Assembly: GCA_938016265.1 (NCBI GenBank) | Contig: CALLWB010000118.1 | Coordinates: forward strand, 1 to 62,946 | DNA length: 62,946 nt | Direction of reading: 5' to 3' | Origin: an uncultured Saprospiraceae bacterium | GTDB lineage: Bacteria; Bacteroidota; Bacteroidia; Chitinophagales; Saprospiraceae | Part shown: positions 1-8,092 of the stretch, one piece after another | Layout of the letters: the number at the start of each line of letters is the position of its first letter | Numbering within the stretch: position 1 is the stretch's first letter | Notes under the pieces: generated by a model | Told to the model about the DNA's origin: nothing | Databases searched by the model: none | Seen by the model: the letters and a program-made list of their open reading frames with translations, nothing else | Translations under genes and position numbers: made by a program

Positions 1-486
1 TCACCCTATTATTTAGGTGGAATTCTTAAAGTGCCGAACTATTTATACCTGCCTCCAAATGGGAAAAATGTTATTGTCCCATCTGGAAACAATGCTATTG
101 TAGAAGCAGGTGATTACATTCTATTGAGGCCAGGATTTAAAGCATCAAAAGGAGGTGTTTTTAATGCTGAAATTAAGAGTTGTACAACTCCATCAAACTC
201 CAACAAACAGGAAACCCAATCGATCATTAGCCAATTCAACGTGTATCCCAATCCATTTTCGGAGTCGACAACCATCGAATTGCAGTTGGAGGAAGAAGCG
301 CAAGTTACCGTATTTGTTTCCGATATGACGGGAGCGATGGTGGCTAAAATTGCCGAGGACCAAATCACTCCTTCCGGCCTGCATCAACTCGTTTTTGATG
401 GTAGATCACTGAGTTCTGGGATGTATTTTGCAACAATTATTGCAGGAAAACATAAAGCAAGACAAAAAATGATTTTAATGAAATAA
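1..486 (+). CDS. Secreted protein C-terminus with T9SS type A sorting tail (5'-truncated)
   Basis: The frame is open to the window edge, so only the last ~161 residues are present; the GTG at 31 is internal. The visible part starts with a segment of the kind found before sorting tails in many Bacteroidota surface proteins (motif EAGDYILLRPGFKA, a short beta-rich repeat). It continues into a type A sorting domain: VYPNPF near residue 82 of the visible part, the GLHQLVFDG and SGMYFATI strands, and a Lys-rich end (KMILMK). T9SS tails direct export across the outer membrane and are usually cleaved. The missing N-terminus would define the function. A terminator hairpin follows at 540. The tail is closely related to the orphan tail at 1990-2115. 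Confidence 0.85.
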   Translation, partial: SPYYLGGILKVPNYLYLPPNGKNVIVPSGNNAIVEAGDYILLRPGFKASKGGVFNAEIKSCTTPSNSNKQETQSIISQFNVYPNPFSESTTIELQLEEEAQVTVFVSDMTGAMVAKIAEDQITPSGLHQLVFDGRSLSSGMYFATIIAGKHKARQKMILMK

Positions 487-539
487 TCGATCAGATTATA
501 GTAGAGTTACTATATATATAGGTTTTCGTATTTAGTTTA

Positions 540-571
540 GGCAATGGGAATATTTCTCATTGCCTTTTGTT
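540..571 (+). terminator. Intrinsic terminator
   Basis: A 10-bp stem with one G-T pair (GGCAATGGGA / TCTCATTGCC) is followed by TTTTGTTTT, 54 bases after the stop codon of the sorting-tail gene. Confidence 0.8.
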
Positions 572-886
572 TTGGCCAATTGGGAGTGTACAACATTATG
601 CAAACTAAGAACCTTGCAACAAGTTTTTTAAAAAATTGATTTAGATTGATAACAATTTGGAATTACCTGCGATTTCCTATTAAAAGACGTTGACTCCAAA
701 TTAGCGTTCTGATGGAATCTTGCCAAAACTACTTCTTGGTTAAATAACTTTTTGCACTTCTACCAATTTCAGGTTTTGTGAATTGTATCATGAGGGGCAT
801 AATTTGTTGAAATTGAGAATAGAATTCCATTACTAACAATATTATAAATACATAAACTTACTTAATGTTTTTTTAAACAAACTGCC
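572..886. other. Intergenic, no gene seen
   Basis: AT-rich spacer between the terminator and the next signal-peptide gene. I see no ORF with coding character and no clear promoter consensus. Confidence 0.5.
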
Positions 887-1882
887 ATGACAAACTCAAT
901 AAAAACGCTCACTTTTATTTTAATTTCTCTCTTTTTTATGGGAGAAGGAATTGCCCAAAACCAATCATTTTATAATGTGACTGCAGGCAATGGTAATGGA
1001 CTTCGTTTTTGGAGCGGAAGCAATTCTTACAAGATATCCTTTGGTAATTCGTCAGAATATAAGTTTGGCCCTGTTGCGGATTATAGTATCAAAAATTCGA
1101 TGTCTGGTCATGCTGCGAGAGGATGGACTTGGGGAGTAGCTGGAGCCACACCAATTGCAGCCTTAAATACTACAGGAAATTTTGCAGTAAAAGGTACATT
1201 AGAAACAAAGGGTGACAAGCTATTGTTTGGCAACACCAGTTATCTGCAAGCTCAATGGGCTCATACACTTACCTGGAGAAGCACACATAATACAGCAACA
1301 CGGGTAAGAATGCTTGATAAGCAGGGAACTCTTTATGGCTCCATTTATGGCTCTCATGATGGAAAATATTTTGGCCTTTTGGATGGAGATGGGAATTGGG
1401 CTTATCTTTCTACAAGGGATGAATATACCCAATTGAGAGTCAATAATGCCCCTATCATAACGGGATACGCAAATGGCAAGGTAAGAATTGGAAATGTATC
1501 GAATTCTTCAAATGACTACAAGTTGTTTGTGGAGAAGGGAATATTGACTGAAATTGTAAAAGTAGCCGTCAAAAACACTTCAGACTGGAGTGATTATGTA
1601 TTCAATGAAGATTACCATTTGATGCCGCTTTCCGATTTAGGCAGTTACTTAAAAAATGAAAAACACCTTCCTAATGTTCCTAGTGCAGAAGAGATGGTGG
1701 AGAATGGGCTTGACGTTGCAAAAATGGACGCCAAACTACTAGAAAAAATTGAGGAGGCGCACTTGTATATCCTAGAACTCCATGAGCAAATGGAAACAAT
1801 GAACAACCAAGCAAAGGAACAAATGGAGAAAATGAATGCTCAAATAACCGCGCTTCAAAAACAGGTGGATACAAAGAAATAA
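887..1882 (+). CDS. Secreted tail-fibre-like protein with C-terminal coiled coil
   Basis: 331 residues. A signal peptide covers residues 1-24 (hydrophobic run, cleavage after GIAQ). The middle carries one copy of a repeat seen several times in the gene at 34998-37178: a KLLFGN..YLQ strand, RMLDKQGTLYGSIYG, then DGKYFGLLDGDGN. The C-terminal third has the common Bacteroidota pattern W.DYVF..DYHLMPL..L..YL....HLPNVPSAEEM..NG, followed by a Gln/Lys/Glu-rich coiled coil (about 275-331). Such proteins resemble the stalk and chaperone-like ends of phage tail fibres (peptidase S74-type heads), but no catalytic motif is visible. Probably a trimeric surface fibre; function unknown. The signal-peptide ORF at 1913 begins 31 bases downstream. 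Confidence 0.8.
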   Translation: MTNSIKTLTFILISLFFMGEGIAQNQSFYNVTAGNGNGLRFWSGSNSYKISFGNSSEYKFGPVADYSIKNSMSGHAARGWTWGVAGATPIAALNTTGNFAVKGTLETKGDKLLFGNTSYLQAQWAHTLTWRSTHNTATRVRMLDKQGTLYGSIYGSHDGKYFGLLDGDGNWAYLSTRDEYTQLRVNNAPIITGYANGKVRIGNVSNSSNDYKLFVEKGILTEIVKVAVKNTSDWSDYVFNEDYHLMPLSDLGSYLKNEKHLPNVPSAEEMVENGLDVAKMDAKLLEKIEEAHLYILELHEQMETMNNQAKEQMEKMNAQITALQKQVDTKK

Positions 1883-1912
1883 TTCATTCATTCAAAAATT
1901 AAAATCTTGAAA

Positions 1913-2115
1913 ATGAATTATATACTCAGCAAGTGCGTATGTACAATATTCCTACTCCTTGCATTTACCAATTATTGCTCCTCGACAATCAGACAACAAG
2001 TGCTGGTTTTCATCAACTACTATTTAATGGCAAGGCATATGGGTCCGGGATGTACTTTGCAACGATTGTAGCTGGAAAACACAAGGCGAGAAAGAAAATG
2101 ATTTTAATCAAATAA
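1913..2115 (+). pseudogene. Remnant of a T9SS-secreted protein gene: signal peptide and sorting tail in different frames
   Basis: An ATG at 1913 opens a perfect signal-peptide-like frame (MNYILSKC, then a hydrophobic run ending in NYCSS). That frame hits a stop near 2070 in nonsense sequence. From about 1990 a different frame (+1 relative) encodes a clean type A sorting tail (SAGFHQLLFNG, GSGMYFATIVAGKH, KMILIK) ending at 2115, matching the tail of the gene at 1-486 almost residue by residue. The whole body of the protein is missing. The simplest reading is an internal deletion joining both ends out of frame. It has its own terminator at 2165. Confidence 0.75.
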
Positions 2116-2164
2116 AAGGTTGGAACATCAATATAACTTTCGGGTTGTATAGGTTCATTAGTTA

Positions 2165-2195
2165 GGCAATAGGCGCATTCCTGTTGCCTTTTTTT
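2165..2195 (+). terminator. Intrinsic terminator
   Basis: GGCAAtAGG pairs with CCTgTTGCC (9-bp stem, one mismatch-type pair), followed by a T7 run. Same GGCAA...TTGCC design as the terminator at 540, suggesting that the tail and its terminator were duplicated as a unit. Confidence 0.75.
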
Positions 2196-2452
2196 ATTTG
2201 CCAGGAAAATAAAATTTTGCTATTACTAATATGGGGCACCTCCTTTGATCCTATCCCATTTAACGCTAGCTTAATTTTTTGAAGAATTGTTCGACTAATG
2301 TCAATAAGGATACAAAAATATAATTTTCAGATAACAAATCATCGTCTAAAATTTGAAGGTGAAATTTTTCCAATAAAATTGAAGGAAATTATTAATTATT
2401 ATTTTTACCTTAGTATTAAGACTTTATTATTAATGACTTAGAACTGATCCTC
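2196..2452. other. Intergenic, no gene seen
   Basis: Very AT-rich spacer upstream of the gene at 2453; no ORF, repeat or convincing promoter recognised. Confidence 0.5.
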
Positions 2453-4351
2453 ATGAAAACTTTCCTCTTCACTGTTTCCTACTTCCTTGGCATCACCGTC
2501 CTATTTTGCCAACCGATTGGCCAACTCCCATTATTCAACATGAATGACCTGACCTATGATGGTGCATTCAGAATTACAAAAAATACTTTTGGCCCCTCTT
2601 CCATCAATTATGCACAAGGCCCCATTGAATACAATCCAGACAATCATTCTCTATTTATAGTGGGCCATCCCTATCAACAAGCCATAGCAGAATTCCCAAT
2701 ACCGCCGCTTGTGCAGAGTGCTAACTTGAGTGATTTGAACATGTCCTCCACGCCAATTCAAATTTATGCTGAAGTACTGGACCGAGCGCCTACCGGCAAC
2801 CCAGAAGGGCTAGATAGAATCGGCGGATTACACTATATCCCTACTACCCCAACACCAACGCTGATTGTAAATGCTTACGAATATTACGATGCACCAGCAA
2901 ACAATACCCTAAGCACACTAATCATCAGAAATAGCAATGACATCGCTAATTCGGCCATCGATGGTTATTTTGGATTTGTAGGGCCCGCAGGGCATACCTC
3001 CGGTTGGATTTCGCCAGTACCGACCTCCTTACAATCCGCCTTAGGAGGCACTCATATCACTGGGTTTTCTAGCGGAATACCAATTATAGGAAGAGCAAGC
3101 GTTGGACCTAGTGCATTTTCATTTCAGCAAACAGATTTGTTGCAGGCGACAACCGCCAATGAAATACCCACTACTACCCTACTTGACTTTAGTCTGTCCA
3201 ACAGATTGCACGACGACCTTTACAATGATTCGTTGACAAACGATCTATGGACGCATTTGTCAGGTGCGACTTTTGGTTTTCTGGTGCCTGGTACCAGAAC
3301 TTATTTCACCTTCGGCTATAGCGGTGGGCATGCTTCTGGTGTTTGCTATAAATGCACCCAGGACAATGGCAACCTTTGCGGCGGCTATTGTCCTCCAATC
3401 GCTGCAGACAGAGACCAATATTACTGGCTTTGGGATCTAGAAGATCTGATCGATGTGAAGAACGGCAATATCGCTCCCCACGAAGTCTTTCCGTATGATT
3501 ATGGTCCTTGGAATTTACCTTTCCAGGTTGATCTGAAAAAAATAGGTGGCGGTAGTTTTGACCCAATAAACAATCAACTTTATCTTTCTCTACAAATGGC
3601 AGATACTGACCAGGGAACCTACTCCAGACCACCATTAATTTTAGTTTTTAGCACCCCGCCAACTTCGAATTCTATCCAACCTGATATTTGTTTGTGGATG
3701 GAAGGCGCTTACGATAATGCAAACGGGATAATGCCGAGCACGCTTCTACAAAAAGGATTATTGCCAGCCAATCATCCATACAATGTACCACCCTGGGATT
3801 ACTTTGGAACGGAAGGTCAGGGATGGACGACTGCAGACTATCCGGCTACTGCAGTCGACTGGGTAAAGGTATCCTTTAGAACTACCCCACTTGCTAGTAG
3901 TGAAGTAGCTGCTACAGTTGCGGTGATACAGGAAGACGGGTGTTTGTTTTTTCCAAATTCGGAGGTACTGAGTGACGGGATGGGCAGTTCCTTTTACATT
4001 TTTGTTGAGCACCGCAACCATATTGGGATTCTGTCTTCTGTGGCGGTCGATGTCTCTAATGGTATGCTTTCTTATGACTTTAGGATTTCGGATAGCTATT
4101 CAGGTAGTCTGGGTGCTGGCCAGAAAGAACTAGCTCCTGGCATCTGGGGAATGTTTGCTGGAGATGGTGACCAATTGGCCGATCCGTCTGGCTTTGACAT
4201 CAATGGTACGGACCATGCATTTTGGGAACCCTTCAATGGGCTATTCGACAACTATATACCTGCTGACTTTAATATGGACGGCGATATAACCGGTGCTGAC
4301 AAAATATTGTGGAATATTAATAATGGAATATTCTCCGCTGTTGAAAAGTAA
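2453..4351 (+). CDS. Secreted protein of unknown function with shared C-terminal NMDGD module
   Basis: 632 residues. Signal peptide at 1-19 (MKTFLFTVSYFLG..., cleavage near LFCQ). Residues 20-400 are a secreted domain I do not recognise (motifs NPEGLDRIGGLHYIP, GGHASGVCYKC; beta-rich). From about 410 to the end runs a module also found at the ends of the proteins at 45496 and 59297: an EGAYD start, HPYNVPPWDYFG, VDWVKVSFR, VAVIQEDG, FYIFVEHRNHIGIL, SYDFRISDSY, FDINGTD, and DFNMDGDITGADK with dockerin-like Asp spacing, ending in FSAVEK. There is no VYPNP-type sorting tail, so this module may replace it as the export or anchoring signal (inference). Confidence 0.8.
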   Translation: MKTFLFTVSYFLGITVLFCQPIGQLPLFNMNDLTYDGAFRITKNTFGPSSINYAQGPIEYNPDNHSLFIVGHPYQQAIAEFPIPPLVQSANLSDLNMSSTPIQIYAEVLDRAPTGNPEGLDRIGGLHYIPTTPTPTLIVNAYEYYDAPANNTLSTLIIRNSNDIANSAIDGYFGFVGPAGHTSGWISPVPTSLQSALGGTHITGFSSGIPIIGRASVGPSAFSFQQTDLLQATTANEIPTTTLLDFSLSNRLHDDLYNDSLTNDLWTHLSGATFGFLVPGTRTYFTFGYSGGHASGVCYKCTQDNGNLCGGYCPPIAADRDQYYWLWDLEDLIDVKNGNIAPHEVFPYDYGPWNLPFQVDLKKIGGGSFDPINNQLYLSLQMADTDQGTYSRPPLILVFSTPPTSNSIQPDICLWMEGAYDNANGIMPSTLLQKGLLPANHPYNVPPWDYFGTEGQGWTTADYPATAVDWVKVSFRTTPLASSEVAATVAVIQEDGCLFFPNSEVLSDGMGSSFYIFVEHRNHIGILSSVAVDVSNGMLSYDFRISDSYSGSLGAGQKELAPGIWGMFAGDGDQLADPSGFDINGTDHAFWEPFNGLFDNYIPADFNMDGDITGADKILWNINNGIFSAVEK

Positions 4352-4502
4352 TTGGTTGCAGGTAGAAAGTACTTGACCGGAATTTTTTGTCCTTAAGCGA
4401 AGCTGCCTTTTTACTGGTAGCTGGGCCATCCATTGTCTTGCGTCAGCAAAACAAGCCGCCCTGCAAAGTACTTAATACTTTATACCAATTGCTATCAACC
4501 AA

Positions 4503-5180
4503 CTACCCAATATACTGTTGACTAATAATTTTTCTTTCGTCCATATCAAATGCCAGGAGACTTCCCAGGCCTTTTTTGCCAGCATAAAAGCACCCGTTGT
4601 CAATATCGAGCACCTTGTGTTTGTTTATTGTTTTTAGTTGTTTGTCTATTTTTGTTCTTGGTCTTGGCGTATGTCCATGGATGATTATTCGTTTTTTCAA
4701 CCAATGATAGTTGATTTTATGATACCAATCTCTAGCCCACAACATGGAATGAATTTCATGGAGCGGATCAGGCATTACAAATCCAAATCCAGCATGCACT
4801 AAAATGTAATCCACTTCCTTAGCATAATGGGGCAATTTTTCCATCCAGGAAAAAAAATCACTTGGAATTTCATTTGGGCTATTTGCATTAAACGAATTTA
4901 AGGTGGCTTCTCCGCCATTTAGGTGCCATCGCGCCATTTTATCTATTCCTTGCGAGGTTTCTACCAACATTTGCTCATGGTTTCCCTTGAGACAAGTTAA
5001 TTGGTATCCTTTTTTTTCTAATGCCCATATTCTTTCTATCACCCCTTTGCTGTCAGGGCCTCTGTCTATAAAATCACCAAGTAAGAATAGCTTATCCTCT
5101 TTTTGTAACGCTATTTTTTTGAGGAGCGCATTAAATGTTGCTAGGCATCCATGGATATCTGAGATGGCGTATCTTTTCAT
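4503..5180 (-). CDS. PPP-family metallophosphoesterase (protein or Ap4A phosphatase)
   Basis: 225 residues. The three metal-binding motifs of the PPP family are in order: SDIHG (7-11), GDFIDRG (35-41) and GNHE (66-69), with later HAG (about 128) and HGHTPRP (about 173) histidines. These bind two metal ions and hydrolyse phosphoesters. Bacterial members of this size act as Ser/Thr protein phosphatases or as symmetrical dinucleoside tetraphosphatases; the sequence alone does not decide. No signal peptide, so cytoplasmic. Transcribed on its own, convergent with the gene at 2453 and separated from the next minus-strand gene by about 200 bp. Confidence 0.88.
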   Translation of the reverse strand: MKRYAISDIHGCLATFNALLKKIALQKEDKLFLLGDFIDRGPDSKGVIERIWALEKKGYQLTCLKGNHEQMLVETSQGIDKMARWHLNGGEATLNSFNANSPNEIPSDFFSWMEKLPHYAKEVDYILVHAGFGFVMPDPLHEIHSMLWARDWYHKINYHWLKKRIIIHGHTPRPRTKIDKQLKTINKHKVLDIDNGCFYAGKKGLGSLLAFDMDERKIISQQYIG

Positions 5181-5388
5181 TTTTCTTTGACGACGGTTTG
5201 TCTAGATTTTGGGGGACTCAAGCTTCTAATTTTAAAACAATTTTCAAGTGGTGTTAATTCCTTAAAATTATCTAATTTTTCCTTTAAAAGTAGTTATTTA
5301 ATGGTAATAATCATTGAATTAGCGGAATTACTCTATTTACTGATTCTACCTTTTGTTTTCTACCAGCGGCGTTTTAAACCATACCGAT

Positions 5389-6897
5389 CTAGCTAAAATA
5401 TTTTTTGTGGCAAAATTCTACTTTTTCAAGGAGCCAATCTCTTTCTATCAAGGGTTGAAGCTCTTTCACTTCTTTTTCTAGTTTTAAGAAACTTGTACGA
5501 TTTAAAGGGTGAAAATAAACCAGCTTGCCTAATCTGCGCCAGATTTTGGAGTAGATTCTTACAAAATTTGAGTATTCCTTCCTTATTTGTGCAGCCATCT
5601 TTTTATTTCGTTGTGCAGAAAGATATTGGCGCATAGACTCCAAAATGGAATTGATCAAACTTTTGGAGTACGTCTTATATGAATAGTCGAATACTTCAAG
5701 ATAAATTTTGAGAGAAAGTATTCGATAATCCATATAATATGAAAAGTCTTTGAGCTGGACAATTTGATTGTTTTCCTCTTCAGCTTCCTCGAAGTCTCCA
5801 TTCTTAAAATGAATTAATGCTAGGGAAAAATGAACTACGTCTTGTTGGACTTTTGGGGGCAAAAAAGCCCGGTGTGTCTTCACGAAAGAAGTAGCCCAGG
5901 GCATTTCATTAAGGCTGATTGCCGTTTTGACAAATTGGATGAACAAACTTTCTGAAAAATAGATTCCTGCTGTCCATACCTTTTCTTTAATTCCAAACTT
6001 TATCAAATCAAATTTGTTGTTGTTGTATTTGGGGTTTCCAGCTTTGATCTGTTTATGGCAAAAATTGAAAAGGAAGTTCAAAATTTGCCGCTTGTCCACA
6101 AGGCTTAAAACCTTAGAGTTATTCAATAAGGTATGATAAGCCAAGCTATAATCTTCGTCAGCATTTGCAGCCGTAAGCACTTTAAAAATGGTGTAATGCA
6201 ATTTCAAATAGGGTTCTTCCAAATCATTACCATTTTCTAGAAAATCAAAGACAAACTTTCGGAAAGGCAAGTTATAATTTACATTTAATATTCGTTCTCT
6301 ATTTTGTGCGGCGTTGTAATACAACAATAGTCGGGCGAGCAAAAACTTGCGTATGTATCCCACTAGTTCTTCTAGGTTATCGTTTGGGTTTTTGTTTTTT
6401 AGGATGATATTCAGGAAAAACTCATTTTCTTGAAGGTAGATACTATTTTCAAAGTATTGAACATTTCGGATGCTTGCGCCTTCAAGCAATTTGTTGGCTT
6501 TTTTGTTTTCGAATGCTGCCAAATCATAGGCCTGATTGGAAATAAGAAATTCTTGTAAATATCGATCTTTGACGGCATCTTTTGATTCCAGGTTTTTCCA
6601 GGCGATAAAATCTCTAAGATGAATCTTTAGTTTGTAAAATAAGTTTCTTAGGGCGACCTCTTTTTGTGCTTGCTTTTCTCCTTTTAGTAAATGTCGGATA
6701 GGTTTTATCATGTTGACTTTGGATATAGGCAACTGTTGTCGGAGGAGGTGGAGCAATTGATCATAGACAATTTGCTGGTGGTTTTCTTTATGATCTGAAG
6801 TCCGAAAGTCCAGCCATTTCCTAAATTGTTTTCTGTCTACTGGGTCTAAAACAGAAATCAATTGCACAAACTTAGAATTTTTAAGCGCATCACTCAT
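5389..6897 (-). CDS. Helical ~500-residue protein, paralogue family copy 1
   Basis: 502 residues, no signal peptide, almost entirely predicted helical with many Leu/Lys/Glu and aromatic residues. N-terminal pattern: LISVLDPVDRKQFRKWL (near 13-29), then YDQLLHLLR, a Lys/Gln-rich helix, and a long TPR-like helical array. The same layout (a L..L...E...F.KFL start, a LFD.L segment, then helices) is found in the proteins at 20247 and 49373, so this is a paralogue family. I do not recognise a named family; helical repeats suggest protein binding. The long divergent spacer (6898-7574) leads to a small secreted protein gene. Confidence 0.7.
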   Translation of the reverse strand: MSDALKNSKFVQLISVLDPVDRKQFRKWLDFRTSDHKENHQQIVYDQLLHLLRQQLPISKVNMIKPIRHLLKGEKQAQKEVALRNLFYKLKIHLRDFIAWKNLESKDAVKDRYLQEFLISNQAYDLAAFENKKANKLLEGASIRNVQYFENSIYLQENEFFLNIILKNKNPNDNLEELVGYIRKFLLARLLLYYNAAQNRERILNVNYNLPFRKFVFDFLENGNDLEEPYLKLHYTIFKVLTAANADEDYSLAYHTLLNNSKVLSLVDKRQILNFLFNFCHKQIKAGNPKYNNNKFDLIKFGIKEKVWTAGIYFSESLFIQFVKTAISLNEMPWATSFVKTHRAFLPPKVQQDVVHFSLALIHFKNGDFEEAEEENNQIVQLKDFSYYMDYRILSLKIYLEVFDYSYKTYSKSLINSILESMRQYLSAQRNKKMAAQIRKEYSNFVRIYSKIWRRLGKLVYFHPLNRTSFLKLEKEVKELQPLIERDWLLEKVEFCHKKYFS

Positions 6898-7574
6898 AGA
6901 GCAATATTTAAGTTTAAAAAAAACAATACGAACACAAATAACTGATATACAAAATCTAAAATAACTTTTCGCACAAATCTAGCATTAATTATCAAAGATA
7001 AAGTCACCAAATTGTACTTTTTTAGTTTACTAACTGATCGTTACTTTTGAATAGCACGGTAAGCAATACACCAACAAACATTCGTGCAATTGACTTCCTG
7101 TGATAAAGATAAAATTGGAATACATTGATAATTCCATCAATCTTTTATGTTTTCTGTAAAAACCAGAATCGGGGTGGGAGCAAATTCCTAACCTGTTTTC
7201 TGGTTATTTCCAAGGCCAATTCAAATATTTGGTTAAATAGTTAAAATCAATACTATAAACTCTATCTATTGCCCTTAGCGCTTAAAACAGTGCTGTCATA
7301 TAAAAGGAAAGAAAATAGTGCAAAATTCCATAATTTACGATTAATGGTCAGTAAAAACATATGACAAATATTATATTTTTTCACAAAAGATAAAAAAGAA
7401 AAAAATGACTTTACTCATAAAAATAAACACCTAAGAATCAATGATTAAATAAATAACAAAGTGCAACTGTCGTTTTTCTTACATAAATTTTACCAACAAT
7501 TTGTACATTTTTTCATTGACTTATTCGTTCTATATTTGCAATACAGAAATTAATAGAAAACATAAAAATTAACA
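6898..7574. other. Long divergent intergenic region
   Basis: About 680 bp, strongly AT-rich, between the divergently transcribed helical-protein gene and the Cys-rich protein gene. No ORF with coding character. It must hold both promoters; the only element I can point to is TATATTTG at 7531-7538. Confidence 0.5.
7531..7538 (+). promoter_or_regulatory. Bacteroidota -7 promoter element
   Basis: TATATTTG matches the Bacteroidota -7 consensus TAnnTTTG and lies 36 bases before the ATG at 7575. No TTG sits at the usual spacing for a -33 box, so only half of the promoter is supported. Confidence 0.45.
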
Positions 7575-7946
7575 ATGAAAAATCTACTCACCATTATTCT
7601 CTTCGCCACTCTATTCCTAACCTCATTTATTAACTTACACGCTCAAGGTGTCATTTGGACAAGTGACAAATGCAACAAAGAACTTTGCATGACCATCGAA
7701 GATTTGGGATGCGATCTTGATGGAAACAGATGTTTCCTGATTCAAGTAACCAGCAACGCTGAGCAATCGCAATTAGGGGTCTATTTTGAAGGCGCACTTC
7801 TAAAGACATGTGAAAACACCAACTTTTGTGAGATTGAGTATTGCACAAATACAGGCAATTCTCCTAGTGTCGACCCAAAATATTTTGGATGTTCCAACGA
7901 TCTAATGCAAGATGGCTGTGTAGTCACCATTGAGCCATGCAAGTAA
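7575..7946 (+). CDS. Small cysteine-rich secreted protein
   Basis: 123 residues with a signal peptide at 1-23 (LFLTSFINLHA, cleavage before QG). The mature ~100 residues contain ten cysteines (33, 38, 46, 53, 79, 85, 90, 106, 115, 122), an even number fitting up to five disulfides in a compact extracytoplasmic fold. No sorting tail and no lipobox, so probably periplasmic or released. I recognise no family. The gene is a stand-alone unit: a -7 element 36 bases upstream and a perfect terminator 32 bases downstream. Confidence 0.75.
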   Translation: MKNLLTIILFATLFLTSFINLHAQGVIWTSDKCNKELCMTIEDLGCDLDGNRCFLIQVTSNAEQSQLGVYFEGALLKTCENTNFCEIEYCTNTGNSPSVDPKYFGCSNDLMQDGCVVTIEPCK

Positions 7947-7972
7947 ATCATAAAACATCAATCCAATACCCC

Positions 7973-8008
7973 AAAAAAGAGATTGCCATCACGGCAATCT
8001 CTTTTTTT
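7973..8008 (+). terminator. Strong intrinsic terminator
   Basis: Perfect 9-bp stem GAGATTGCC / GGCAATCTC with an ATCAC loop, flanked by A6 and T7, so it could act in both directions. It closes the Cys-rich protein gene. Confidence 0.92.
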
Positions 8009-8092
8009 ACAACTTTCAATAAATAATCTCCAATTCCTAGGAGGCACATAGATTATATTTATCTTGGTTTTTAGATAAACGAAAGTTGACAC

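Noticed and set aside
3306-3635. 109-codon minus-strand ORF
   Set aside because: Antisense inside the secreted protein gene at 2453, which has a signal peptide and a recognisable module.
5187-5396. 69-codon plus-strand ORF in the spacer between two minus-strand genes
   Set aside because: Hydrophobic AT-rich translation, no family, runs into the next gene's 3' end.
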